Under the pieces are notes generated by a model that saw nothing but the letters and a program-made list of their open reading frames with translations, did no database searches and was not told where the DNA came from. This document shows positions 43,639 through 55,083 of a stretch of 64,000 nucleotides of DNA, one piece after another. This DNA comes from Kitagawia praeruptora (lineage: Eukaryota; Streptophyta; Magnoliopsida; Apiales; Apiaceae): NCBI GenBank assembly GCA_037693485.1, contig CM075346.1, positions 57,469,001 to 57,533,000 on the forward strand, in the 5' to 3' direction. How positions within the stretch are numbered: position 1 is the first letter of the stretch; every line of letters begins with the position of its first letter. Made by a program: the position numbers and the translations under genes.

Positions 43639-44980
43639 ATAAACTTTTCGTACTATGGAAGTGGACTATATGTTATGAGGTATATATTTATGTATTGGAA
43701 TAAGAAAGGCTCCAAGGGTAGAGCGTGTGTTGAGTTATCGAGCTTAGCCCGCGTGTCGGGGCTATTTTGTATTGTATGTTTTCAAAAACCCGGGCAAAGT
43801 TTTTAAAAAGAATTTCGCAATAATTAACCTAAAGGCAACATCACCAATAAACCATTATTTATTTAATTAATAGATGCTCCTGAAAGCATTTACTAATTAA
43901 ATAAACCTCATTCGCCTAATTAAATTTATTTAATTAGATGAATATCATTTTCAAAACGCTTTCTTAAAATCACTTTGTCCCGGAGAAATAATAAAACAAT
44001 TTAATGGAGTGATTCTATCTAGTATATTATTTATCGGAGATAGTTTATTTTCAATACGGATTAAAGATATTCCAATGGTTATAAGTTGGTTACTTTCAGC
44101 TTAAAACAGCTAGATTGATATCGATATATGTTATTTGAATGCTTATTTAATTCGATGAATATTAATTATAATATTCATTAAGAAACAAAAAAAAGGGGGG
44201 GGAAGAGAAGAAGGATTTTCATGCTTGTTAATTATTTCTTATTGACCGAGAGTCAGTAGTAGTTATTTGATAAAGTGGCTAAAGTTTGGAGACTGCTGGA
44301 GAGATTGTGTCTTGATTTTGATTAGAAACATTCCAAGAGTTGTATTTGGGTGTTTTGAGGTTATTAAATATTCCAGTATTAATAGTAAATATTAATTGAA
44401 TATTACTTAATAAATGAATATTAATTTGAGTATTCTTTTAAAAAGGGATTATTGAATATTTATTAATTGTTACGTAGTAGTCAAATATTTATTAAATACT
44501 CTAAGTGTTTTGAAGGTTATAAAACACTATTTAAAGGTTGTCTAAGGACTTTCATAGTCATTTAAAATATTATATTTTGAATCTATCTAGGTAAGTTACT
44601 TTTCAAGAACTTATATATATATGGAATTACCCTGTTGTGGTTACAAGCTTTATGCGTACCATTTTCCATGTGTGATCACAAAACCCTGTGTCGAGATTGA
44701 TATCGGTACAAGTGTATATCTATACTTGAACTCTTTTGAACTCAAAACATTTTCGAAAACCCCCGGTCAGGTTTTACTCTCTTGCTCGTTTTTCAAGAAA
44801 TTATCGGTCGACTGAAGTCGAACTTCAACTACTCAAGTTTTCTATCAAAATGATTTTGACAAGAAAAGAAAAAGGGGACTCTGGCAGGTGTGGGAATCGT
44901 TGACGAACGATTCCCGGGATGTGTAAGCGGCCGTGAGCCAGGCGGTCCATCAATTATTATTCCGGCCCAGGTGTTGCCGA

Positions 44981-45062
44981 AGGATGATTACGGATGTAGT
45001 TTTCATCGAGGGTGATTACGGATGTAGTTCTCACCCGATGATAGTTACGGATGTAGTTTCTA
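44981..45062. repeat. GATTACGGATGTAGTT triplicate in unit I
   Basis: Three copies of (G)ATTACGGATGTAGTT, the third as AGTTACGGATGTAGTT, spaced about 25-28 bp apart, each followed by a short variable piece containing TCA(T/C)C. Confidence 0.75.
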
Positions 45063-46324
45063 TCCTTCTACCGGTAGAGAAGACCCGCGGATTATTGGAC
45101 TTGGATGTGGCGACTGATCATCGTCAATCCTTGTCAGGTTTTTATGTTTTCTTTAAGTCCCATCCTCCACTTTGGAAAAATACTCAAACACTGCTTCTTA
45201 GGCCTAAGTGCCAAGTAGCCGATAGTGTTGTTTTCAATTTTGAAAGATGATGAATTCATGCAGTATCTAGAACTGCAAGATTATTCTAACAATAATGGCA
45301 CGTGCTTGTGCACTTTTGAAATTATTCAAAAGATGAAAGATGGTTCATCGGTTATTGATGTTAAGTCCCAAATGTTTTGCTTCAAGAGCTTTGACTCTCT
45401 TCCTATCAGTTATTTCTGAGTTTAGACTTATCAAGTGGTTAAAGAACTTATACCCGATACATGATGTTGATCTGTAAGGTGTTTGATGGAAATGACATAC
45501 TTATATGTATATGCTTTCAGATTGAGAAATACTAAAGATGAAACCTTTTAATGGTTGGTTTGTATATGATGATAAGCAACTGTCTTAGCAGCATATTGAT
45601 CTGCGTATTTTGAAAAGCTTTCTAAAAGATTAGCAATACGGTAGTGTACACTATTTCGCTAAGATATGAGGATTACTATGGTTATTATAAACTTATCTGC
45701 TCATTGGGTGTTGCGTTAAACGTCATATTTTCTTTATTGAAGTTTCATTGTTGTAAATATTTCGAAATTGATATTAAGTATCGTTATACTTCGAAAACTC
45801 CATGTGTATATCGATATCTATTGTTGTGCTCTATTAATACTTGCTGGGCAATTCTTTCGCTCATACTTGCTTGTTTTAAATATTAACCTTTCAGAGGAAG
45901 GTAGATGATTGAGGCTTATCTGCATGGCTCAGGAGAAGCAGGCAGTGTGCCCTTGTGAAGATGATATGATCCAGAACATAGATAGCTGGAGTAAGTTATA
46001 TATAAGTGTATTGATGTGTAATATGTATATATCACCTTGTACAGGATAGTACTAGTGCTAGTGTACTTCTCAACGAAGCTACCCTAGTAGTATAGGATTT
46101 GTAATACTCAGTGTGATGTAATTAAATGGATGTAATGAGAAATGTAAGGATCGATTCTTGTTTCTAGCCCTATAACCTAAAAGATGCTTGGTGGTTGGGG
46201 TCACAGATGTTGTAATTCAGTTATTAAATGATTACAGGTGGTTTAATATTGTCAAACAGGTGATTTGATGTTAAGGATTTCCGCGTGACGACCAAATCCT
46301 TGACCCCGGATTTGGGGCGTTACA

Positions 46325-48675
46325 AAGAACCATGCTTGCAGATGCAAAGCTTCCAACCTATTTCTGGGTAGAAGCTATCAACACTGCATGTTTCACTCAA
46401 AATTGTACCTTGGTAAATAGTCATGGAAAGACTCCTTATGAGATGATTAAAGGAAAGAAACCAAGTGTGAAATATTTTGACATCTTTGGATGCAAATGCT
46501 ATGTCCTGAAAGTTCATCCAGAACAACTTGGGAAGCTTGAAGCCAAATCGGATGAAGCAATCTTTCTAGGATATTCTGCATCAAAGGCCTTCAAAGTTTA
46601 TAATCTCAGAACTCATATTGTTATGGAATCAATTCATGTTGCATTTGATGACAAGAAATTTGGAATTCTGCAAACTGATGAAAGCCATGACAAATTGGAA
46701 TTTAAAAATCTTAAGGAATCTGAGATGCTCTCCAGTGATGATGAAGGTTCTCTAGAAGAAATTTCTATTGCTACTCAAAGGAATGCTATTGTTGAGGGGG
46801 AGCAAATCAATCAAGGAGAACACAGTGTTCATCAGGAGCATACTAGTTATTCAGAGTCTACTCCATCAGGAATTGATCCTTCAGAGACTATTGAAGGAAG
46901 ATCAGGAACTAGAAGCAGTATGGAGTCTACTGATTCTACTGATCAAGGGGGAGCTTTTGAAGGAAATGAACACTCTTCTACAAGAGATACCACTAACTTA
47001 AGGGGAGAGTCTAGTAGGAGCAATCTTCCACCTGTTAGAAAATGGACAAGGGATCATATTGAAGATTTGATAATTGGTGATCCAAATAGTGGTGTTCAAA
47101 CTAGAAGATCAATTCAAAATGAATGCTTGTACAGTTGTTTTCTCTCAAAGAATGAACCTAAGAAGGTTGAAGAAGCCTTACAAGATCTTGATTGGGTAAT
47201 TGCAATGCAGGAAGAATTAAATGAGTTTGAGAGGAACAAAGTCTGGAAACTGGTACCAAGACCTAAAGATAGATCAATTGTTGGTGCAAAATGGGTTTTC
47301 AGAAACAAGCTAGATGAATCTGGTATGATTGTAAGAACCAAAGCAAGACTGGTGGCCAAGGGTTATTCTCAGGAAGAAGGAATTGACTATGATGAAAGCT
47401 TTGCCCCTGTAGCAAGATTGGAAGCAATCAGAATGTTTCTTGCATTTGCAGCTCATTCAAAATTCAAGGTATATCAGATGGATGTAAAGAGTGTTTTTCT
47501 AAATGGCAAGCTTGATGAGGAAGTATATGTGGAACAACCACCTGGTTTTGTTGATCCAAAATTTTCAAATCATGTCTACAAACTTGACAAAGCACTCTAT
47601 GGACTAAAGCAGGCACCAAGAGCATGGTATGAGACTTTGTCTAAATTTCTTCTTAAAAATGGCTTCACAAGAGGTACAATTGACAAAACTCTATTCTTTA
47701 GAAAGATTAAAGGTGAATTGCTTTTAGTTCAAGTTTATGTTGATGACATCATATTTGGTTCTACTTATGAAAGTTGTGTGCTAAGTTTAGCAAGCTTATG
47801 CAGTCTAAGTATCAGATGAGCATGGTGGGTGAATTAATTTTTTTTTAGGTTTGCAGGTCAAACAAACTGAGACTGGTATTTTCATTAATCAGTCAAAGTA
47901 TATTAAAGATCTTTTAAAAAGGTTTGACTTTCAAGACTGTGCAGTTGCAAAAACACCCATGGCAATAACCACTAAGCTAGACTCTGATCCTAAGGGAAAG
48001 AGTGTTGATAACACTAGCTATAGAGGCATGATAGGTTCACTGTTGTACTTAACTGCAAGTAGACCAGATATAATGTTTTCTACCTATTTATGTGCTAGAT
48101 TCTAAAGTGATCCTAAGGAATCTCATTTAATTGCTGTGAAGAGAATTTTTATATATCTCAAAGGAACTCCAAATCTTGGTTTGTGGTATCCTAGAGAATC
48201 TGATTTCTCCCTAATTGGCTATTCAGACTCTGATTATGCAAGGTATAAAATAGATAGGAAAAGCACTATAGGTACATGTCAATTCTTGGGAAACAGATTG
48301 ATTTCTTGGGCAAGCAAGAAGCAACAATCAGTTTCATCCTCGATTGCAGAAGCTGAGTACATTGCAACAGGCAGTTGTTGTGCATAGCTCCTTTGGATAA
48401 GAAATCAGTTGATGGATTATGGTATGACACTTAGTAATATTCCTATGTTTTGTGATAATACTAGTGCTATCAAGATTGCAGAAAATCCAGTTCAACATTC
48501 AAGGACTAAGCACATTGATGTCAGGTATCATTTTATTAGAGAACATATTGAGAATGGTACTATGGAACTTCATTTTGTTCCTACTGACAAACAGATTACA
48601 GATATTCTAACTAAACCACTTGATGAGGCTACATTCATTAGATTGGTTAGTGAATTAGAAATGTTAAATTTCTAG
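46325..48675 (+). pseudogene. pol: Element E pol, 3' part (end of integrase, RT, RNase H)
   Basis: It resumes after unit I with TMLADAKLPTYFWVEA and covers the acidic linker, RT with YVDD (about 47735-47750) and RNase H. A frameshift near 47765 (after YVDDIIFGST), a TAA at 48103-48105, a TAG at 48385-48387 (both at former Gln codons) and a small disruption near 47830 break it. RNase H motifs SDSDY, AEAEYIA and CDNTSAI are still visible and the last codons match A's pol end. Confidence 0.88.
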
Positions 48676-49300
48676 ATCTTTAAACATCTGCATAAGTAGC
48701 AAGGTATGTTGTTTCATCTTATAGACTTGATATTCTTGTCAGGATCTATATTTGATAGTTAAATGTTTAAGCTGTAACATTTTACTTTGATAAATTACAG
48801 TATGATAGACTTGTTAATAAACATCAGGATCAGGATTGCTATCAGGATGCTGACGTCATCAGGATTGTATCGTCAGTATCGGCATTGAGAAATTTGTATG
48901 TCTTACTGTTTCAAATCCTGAAGTTCAATTTATGCAGTGGTCCAATTCTGAGTTTTGTTAAGTCTATTCTAGGAAGGGTTAACACATGCATACTGATAAT
49001 TTATACATTATTCAGATCAGTCAAATAAACAGACAATAGACAAGTAGATAATAAGAAAGCTTGTATTTTCATTAATCGAAAGCATTACATACATGGAAAT
49101 GAAATACAAACATCTTTTTGTCTAACTTCTACTGATAATCCTATTCTTATCTAATGTTATTGGATCTTGCTTCTTTCATGCATCTAAGATACAGGACAAG
49201 GAGCATCTCAAGAAATCCATTAGGGATTTACACTATTCCATCTGCTCTTGGATTTCTTCTCAGGGTGACTTGAATGAGAGCAAATGGCACAATCCCATGT
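48676..49300 (-). other. Spacer after pol in element E; 3' flank of antisense gene
   Basis: On the plus strand it starts with CTGAT/ATCAGGA-rich sequence including CTGACGTCATCAGG (48850). The part nearest 49300 is, in antisense, the 3' flank of the small gene, with AATGAAAATACAAGCTTTCTTATTATC-like text (in two pieces) that parallels the flank in F and A. No other gene is seen. Confidence 0.5.
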
Positions 49301-49570
49301 TTATTGAGGATTGATGGATAAATGAATAGCATCTCCATCAAGATCAACCTCAGACTCTACACCAAATTTTTCATCATCAAGGTGTGAAGAGATTAGAGGG
49401 AGATGTTGTTCAACTGGTAGATGTTTTAGAAGAGACTTTTGGAAATCATTTGGGTTGATACTAACCATATTGAAATCGATGAGAAAAGTCATGTCTTCAA
49501 AATCAGAAGAAATGAATCGAAAGTTAGGGTTCATATGAATATTTGGGTTGAAAGCCATTTGAAAAGACAT
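49301..49570 (-). CDS. Small antisense gene of element E (89 aa), divergent from env-like ORF
   Basis: ATG at 49570 opens an 89-residue acidic frame (MSFQMAFNPNIHMNPN...FGVESEVDLDGDAIHLSINPQ). A TATAAA box lies at 49627-49632 in antisense, 57 bp upstream, and a G-box CACGTG at 49791-49796. Position and orientation are the same as in fragment F: antisense between pol and the env-like ORF. I recognise no family and sequence similarity to F's 85-aa product is slight. As in F and A, a +1-shifted frame remains open beyond the stop (…YPSILNKHGIVPF…), and its text weakly resembles the shifted frame of F (HPHPTPSTIVNEYV…LIPV). So the real C terminus may differ. Confidence 0.5.
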   Translation of the reverse strand: MSFQMAFNPNIHMNPNFRFISSDFEDMTFLIDFNMVSINPNDFQKSLLKHLPVEQHLPLISSHLDDEKFGVESEVDLDGDAIHLSINPQ

Positions 49571-50234
49571 GGCTTACAGAGAAAAGATTGAAAGGTTTTG
49601 GAGTAAGGCATAAGGCGTCGGTTTCTTTTATAGAAAGACGTGGGAAACTGAACAGTCGTTTGGAGATTATCAATGAAGTCATTATTATTGTGTGTGACTG
49701 TATTTCTTGTATTTTCAAGAAATGTTAAACGTATCTAACCAATTGATTTTGTTCAGATTATTTATTTCTTTTACAGATAAAAGAAAATGTCACGTGGAAA
49801 CTTCATTTAGTCTCTAGAATCAGGATGATATTGGTCAGGAATACAAGAGTAATTTCATCAGGATTGATGATTATTTTTAATTTTTAAATCACATTAAAAT
49901 TTTGTGATTATCTTGGTGGGAAGATCACATCAGGAAAGGAAGCTGATCAGTATTGATTTTTATTTTGATTTTACCCTGATTTATTTTATTGAAATCAATT
50001 TTGGATTTTATTCTCCAAAAATCGTGGGTAACTGCATTTTTCAGGGACTGACACCTGTCAACCTACGTGTCAACGTGGGATAGTGGGTCTGAAGGATTTT
50101 TGAAATATAATTGTTTTGAAACTCTAATTGTTTGTTGCTTTATCTTAATTCATATTTTCTAAAGCGAAAAACACTTTCGAGTTCTCAAAATCACTAATCA
50201 ATTTCAAAGATTTCTCAAGTTCTTTCAGATCAAA
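49571..50234. promoter_or_regulatory. Divergent intergenic region of element E
   Basis: This 664-bp AT-rich spacer lies between the start codons of the antisense gene (49570) and the env-like ORF (50235). For the antisense gene TATAAA (49627-49632) and G-box CACGTG (49791-49796) are visible. For the sense gene no clear TATA box was picked out; the last 60 bp before ATG are C/A-rich as in plant leaders. Confidence 0.4.
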
Positions 50235-53200
50235 ATGGCAGCTCAAAGAAGACTACCCAAATCAGTAGCTTTTAAGTTTGGTGACTTTGATTTTATGATG
50301 AACAATCATGTTGCAGCTATCACCAACAAGGAAGGGGTGTCAGCAGATTTTCACCCTATTATGGACTTTATGGCGAAAGGACCATTAAGTTATGCCTTGA
50401 CAGCATCTCCACAGATTAATCAAGCAGCTGTTTCATAAGCCTGGGAGAATGCTGAGGTAATTGATTCTACTCAGAGTCAATCAGGTAAGATTGTTCTACA
50501 CTTAGGACAAGACTCGTTTGATATTACTGAATCTGTTGTTAATTCAGTACTTCACTTACCTGTTAGTTTGAATTTTGAAAATGTACCATCTGATGATAAT
50601 GTTAGAACTATGTTCTCTGAGTTAGGTTATAATGGACCTCTAGATAATATGAGCCAGTTAAATAGATCATTTCTTAGGAAAGAATGGTATTTCTTCTTTG
50701 ATCAAATTGTTAAATGTTTTACTGGTAAAAGTAGTTCTTTTCAGCAAATTACTTCTGTTACATCACATATTGCTTATCGTTTGCTTTATGATAGAGTAAT
50801 TAACATTGGTCATACTATCTTAAGTCAAATGTGTATCAAACTTGGGTCAAGAGATCAGGATAGGAAAATGGTTTATTATCACAGATTCATGCAATTGTTT
50901 ATTAACCATTTTATTCCTAATGTTGAAGCTAGATTTGGCAGAGAACATTGTGTTTCTTCTTATGTACAGCAAAAGAGAATTTTCTCTGACATTACAAAGA
51001 AGGACAATGAAAAGAATCTAGATGAAATACCTGCAATACACTATCCACAATATGTTCAGGTACTTCTAAAACTCATTTTCCTACTCTATACAATTCTTCT
51101 TTCTTTGGTGGTGAAATGACTCAGGAATCTCATTTGGAGGAGAATCCCCCTGTGTCTACCCAAGTAGCCAAAAACATTATAGTCTCTGAAACAATTCAAG
51201 AACCAAATTTTGATCCACAGCCTATTGTTTCAAAGAAACCAACCTCTGGTGTTTCACAAAAGACATCAGTTGTAAGGAAGAGAAGATTTGTTGTTTCAAG
51301 TAGTAGTTCTAGTGAAGATGATGATAACATATCTCTTGCTGAGAGAGCAGAATTGAAGGCTGCAATTTAACTTTCTAAGCTAGGACAAAGAGATGAAGCA
51401 CCTAGTCACAGCCAGGCTGCAGTCTCCCAAAAGGCTGTAGTACTTCAAAAGGGAAAACAGTTACTGGATACTGTCTCTCAAAAGACTCTGTCTATTGAAA
51501 AATGATCTCATCCCAAGATCACTTCTGTGTCTACACCTCTTGAGTCTTCTCAAGATAAATCTGTTGCTCACTATACTAGGAGAACAAGGAGAAAGATTCA
51601 TTTGTCACTTACACATACAGAGTCTAGTCCAACTAACATTATGCAGGTCTCTATAAATGAAGCTACAAACAGGTCAACAATCGACAATAGAGATCTTGAT
51701 ATTGATTCTTCATGGGAAACTACATTGACATACAGACTGGCTATGCAAGTTATTTCTATCAAAGTTAAACTTTCCAAGCCTGTTCTAGATTTTCTGATTG
51801 TAAAAGTTCCAAGACTTTCATTTCCGGAAGAATATGGACTTCTACATCAAAGACTTAAATTAATGAAAATGCATTTCTATGTATCGGTCAGAAAGGAATT
51901 AGTCAAGAAATTTGGACTTTCTAAGCGTGGTGCAATTCAATCACTTTATACATACTTGTTTCACAAGGATTTCATTATTGAAGACGCTCCAACTCTAGGT
52001 GAACAAAAGGAGGCAGTAGATAGAGGAATACAGTCAACATGAGATACTATTGCACCAGTGGTGGATAGTAGGAAAGATCAGATCACAGTCACTGCAACAC
52101 AGAACCATCTAGTTAGAGGTTGGATGACTTAGGAATTGTGATGGCTGATGATGAAAGGTCTTCTGTGTTGACTGGAATTGCAAGTGAGAAACCCTGTGAT
52201 ATGGGAGGAATGACTTTGATTGATTTTCCTGAAGATCAAGCTAATATTGTTCAGTCAGAGTCTATCCACCTTGAGGGTGTATCTCAGCATACAATACCTA
52301 AAGACGGTAACACACAAACTATAGTGTCTAATGAAGTATTATTGAAGACATTAAAGTTCAGTGTAGAACCTGAAAGTGGTATACTAGAGCCTGTAGTCTC
52401 TGGAAAGAAAGTAGATGCTTGTAAGGGTTCAGAGACTATAGCAGCTCACTCTATGGAGAAAACCTCACGCCCCTTGCCATTTGAGGAACCCTCTCTCCAT
52501 GTGAGTTCAGGTATAAAAATTTCTTCTAACCCCTATTTTTTTTGTAGGTCATGAGAGCACTTATCCAAATTTGAGTGATACATTTGAAAAGATGGACATA
52601 GATCCACAAACAGAGAGGCTGGCTCCTGACCAGGCAAAAGGAGAGGTAGAAAGAGTGTTGACTTTAGATCCTCAAAGTGAGAATGAGGGTATGGATGATC
52701 AACTCCATAGTGAGGGAGAGAAAATTAGGAAACCACCATCGTTTGATTTCTGGGATCAGGTTTTTCCTGAATCTTGGTCTGATGATCTTGGTATGGATAC
52801 TGGTACTTATTCTTTTATCAAAATGTATGAGAAGAATGACTTAGCAAAGCACAATGCAAAACCAGAAGTTAAAGCTCAGAAGCAAAAAGAAAGGCTTGCA
52901 GGAATCATCAACAGAAGTGGTGAAAGGCTAAGACAAACTTCTACTCCACATGTACCAGAAGAAATTCCTAATGATCCTAGTATTCCTTTGTATGTACTTC
53001 CAATATCAGCTAGAATTGAGACATCAACAGTGTTTGATCACTCTAAGGAGGAGACAGGATTTGTAGATGTTAGTACACAGAATATTGGTGAAGGACAGAA
53101 TGATCATATTTTAGCTTCAGATCAGAAAAATGAAGATGTTTGTAATACTACTCAAGTATTATTGCTTGAATATCATGCTATACAGACAACTTCTTCTACA

Positions 53201-53494
53201 AGGCTTGAAGATAAGGTTATTTCTGCATCTGAGTCTGAAGATACAACAAGCACTTCCAACTTTGAAGTTAATTCTGAAGTTCTAAAGGACATTCAGAAAT
53301 CTCAAATTGATATTCAATCAAGACTTCAAACACTTGAAGATAACCAAGTCACTATTATGGAAAATCAAGCAGTTCTGATGAATCTCATTTGTTCTGTTAC
53401 TGAATCTCTTGGTATTAATGTTGCTGATGTCAAAAAGGGGGGAGATAAAAACAATTTAGAGGTAACAGACTGGGGGAGAAAAAAGAAGAACTAA
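50235..53494 (+). pseudogene. Env-like extra ORF of element E (broken)
   Basis: ATG at 50235 starts MAAQRRLPKSVAFKFGDFDFMMNNH, equivalent to F's MSSSAFINNKVVIHGVTFALNN. NYALT/SYALT, LGYNG, KEWYFFFDQIVKCF and the (Y)RF(M/I)Q motif are shared. Breaks: TAA at 50436-50438, a frame change near 51050-51060, a stop at 51368-51370, TGA near 51503, TGA near 52040 and a frame change between 52510 and 52548. The C-terminal part retains a coiled-coil-like QSRLQTLEDNQVTIMENQ and DVKKGG, then ends at 53492, much earlier than in A. The Arg-Gly and last 450-residue parts of A are absent. Confidence 0.7.
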
Positions 53495-53705
53495 GGGTGA
53501 CAGAGGTCAATCTCAACATGGAACTGGTAAAGGAAAAGAAGCATCAAATAGTTGAATTCTTTCTTCTAAGTACTAGATATTTGTCTACATCTGAAGAGGG
53601 AGGTACTTAACTTCATGATCTTAAATTCACAAATTCTATTCTGGTTGAATTGTTATATGTTTTGACATCTATAACTTAGATTTATGCTTCAGATTCTAAA
53701 GCATA
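53495..53705 (+). other. 3' flank of env-like ORF, element E
   Basis: Non-coding, AT-rich, leading to the PPT. It resembles the corresponding 70-bp stretch of A (TTTTGACATCT... shared) and has no gene. Confidence 0.4.
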
Positions 53706-53718
53706 ATTAGGGGGAGAT
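53706..53718 (+). other. Polypurine tract of element E
   Basis: AATTAGGGGGAGAT precedes the 3' LTR, as in element A. Confidence 0.88.
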
Positions 53719-54431
53719 TGTTAGGAATAATTCATAAGTTGTGATGTTAAGAATAGAATTTACTTATACTTCTTGTATATCCTGATCTTATAAAGGATTT
53801 AGCACTTTTGTATAGGATATATGTGTTAGACAGTAATCTGTTGAGTTAAGTCAGGAACATAGCATCAAGGACTACATTTTAGGAACTGAGAGCAGATCCT
53901 GATACGACAAGTCAAATACTGATCAAATACTGATGGATGGTCAGATCCTGATGCAAGATGGAATCTGATATCAGTCGTGTTACTGATGATATCATTATGG
54001 ATGCTACAGAAACTGGCAAGTGCTATAAAACAGGATCATTGTTTTGAGAACAAGCAAGAAGATATCATGAAGGAAAGAATTTTCTATTGATGGAAACTAT
54101 CAACTGGATGGCAGAACATTATCATGTATAAATTATAACTTTTTGTTATTAGTTGATAGGTAGCATTATAAATACTCTCTCTATAACATTGTAAAAATAA
54201 TTCGTTCGTGAGGTTTGTAATCGTGAGATACGAGAGTACAAACAGAGAGAGATTTGTATTGATAGCAGCTGCTAAAGGTATTTGTACACCTTTGGTAGAG
54301 TTTGTATTTAATCTTATTAGTACAAACAGTTTGGTTTATTCGTTTGTTCTTGTTTATTTATTCGAGCAAAAATCAGACACGATTACGTAACTTGTATTTA
54401 ACCCCCCTTCTACAAGTTATTTGAGTTAACA
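53719..54431 (+). repeat. 3' LTR of element E (713 bp)
   Basis: Pairs with 36806-37520 with about 30 substitutions and two short indels (a missing C after GGAAT, and a two-base gap near GTGAG). It ends GAGTTAACA at 54431. Confidence 0.93.
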
Positions 54432-54436
54432 TTTCC
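54432..54436. repeat. Target-site duplication of element E, right (TTTCC)
   Basis: Matches 36801-36805. Confidence 0.9.
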
Positions 54437-54560
54437 CCTTCAACTTCTCCTCTGCTTCCTCAGCGTGAATCTTTGCCTTCTGAGACTTAGTCTCAAAAGA
54501 CTTAGCCTGATTCTTCGAGTACTTAGCCTAGTGAATCATGCTCTGGAAGTGAACATTGGC

Positions 54561-54646
54561 CTACAAGAGGTGTTAGTTCAAGAAGTCAACACATGCCATA
54601 AAATTTAAAAGAATGCAAAAAATAGGATGGGGTATTAAAGACTCAC
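54561..54646 (-). other. Predicted intron (86 bp) in antisense gene of D
   Basis: GTGAGTCTTT at the 5' end and CACCTCTTGTAG at the 3' end, T-rich inside. Exon text on both sides is protein-like (EHLGTQALAT and ANVHFQSM). Confidence 0.6.
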
Positions 54647-54695
54647 CGTAGCTAAGGCCTGAGTGCCCAAATGCTCTGACTGCTCCATAGTCCCC

Positions 54696-54834
54696 CTAGA
54701 CACAAAGTCCCTTTAGTCACTAGGGGTGATGGAGTTAAGTGACCAATCCATGGAATTCTTGGTGGATCCAACCACCGAATCCTATTTCCTGAAGCCCCAA
54801 GGGGGGCCCTGTAGACTGAGGACTAGACATTTAC
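54696..54834 (-). other. Predicted intron (139 bp) in antisense gene of D
   Basis: Donor CAG|GTAAATG after DLDEGPLQ; acceptor TTTGTGTCTAG. The acceptor choice is less certain than for the other two. Confidence 0.45.
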
Positions 54835-55006
54835 CTGCAAAGGTCCCTCATCTAAGTCCAAATCAACAACATCCTTCTTCAAAGCCTTGTGGGGCCGCAG
54901 GAAAGATGGCTCTAGGCCCTGAGTACGGGGATCCAAGCCCCTCTTGGCCCTTCTTTTGCGGGAGGTTTCCTCCTCCTCACTGTGGCCGACATGATCTTCT
55001 TTGCAG

Positions 55007-55083
55007 CTACAAAAACAGAGGCAAAACATGTTGGTATAAATAAGACAAGAAATAAAGAAAATCACGAAGGTATAAGAAGTTAC
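55007..55083 (-). other. Predicted intron (77 bp) in antisense gene of D
   Basis: AGG|GTAACTTCTT ... CTGTTTTTGTAG|CTGC with a very T-rich 3' half. The exon ends in phase 1 and the frame continues as AAKKIMS. Confidence 0.65.

Larger units (their letters stand above)
40832..46324. mobile_element. Unit I: 5.5-kb LTR-like insertion without coding capacity (probable solo LTR)
   Basis: Its ends are TGTAATAACCC and GGGGCGTTACA, with a 5-bp target duplication AAGAA. No internal LTR duplication, PBS, or gag/pol frame is seen. The terminal TGTAAyrmCCC motif reminds me of long LTRs of Tekay/Del chromoviruses. A solo LTR is the simplest reading; a LARD with unseen LTR boundaries is the alternative. It holds a GC-rich, GA-repeat leader-like zone (41500-41880), short tandem repeats (see separate entries) and about 3 kb of AT-rich sequence. 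The short open frames in it show no domains. Confidence 0.6.
36806..54431 (+). mobile_element. Element E: copia, second SIRE-like family, carrying nested unit I (17.6 kb)
   Basis: LTRs of 715 and 713 bp, an initiator-Met-like PBS, gag, pol, an antisense small gene, an env-like region and a PPT are in the same order as in element A. LTRs differ at roughly 30 positions by eye, so E is clearly older than A. gag has one frameshift and pol several stops. E sits in the antisense gene of element D with target duplication TTTCC. Confidence 0.92.

Noticed and set aside
40832..46324. DNA transposon with terminal inverted repeats (TGTAA...TTACA)
   Set aside because: Inverted similarity covers only about 11 bp, the target duplication is 5 bp, and the ends are TG...CA, all typical of LTRs; no transposase is present.
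51060..51124. GT...CAG segment in element E's env-like ORF as an intron, since its removal would be in phase
   Set aside because: The segment is open and protein-like in the downstream frame (GTSKTHFPTLYNSSFF...), and element A reads straight through the equivalent region, so a one-base indel near 51055 explains the frame change better.
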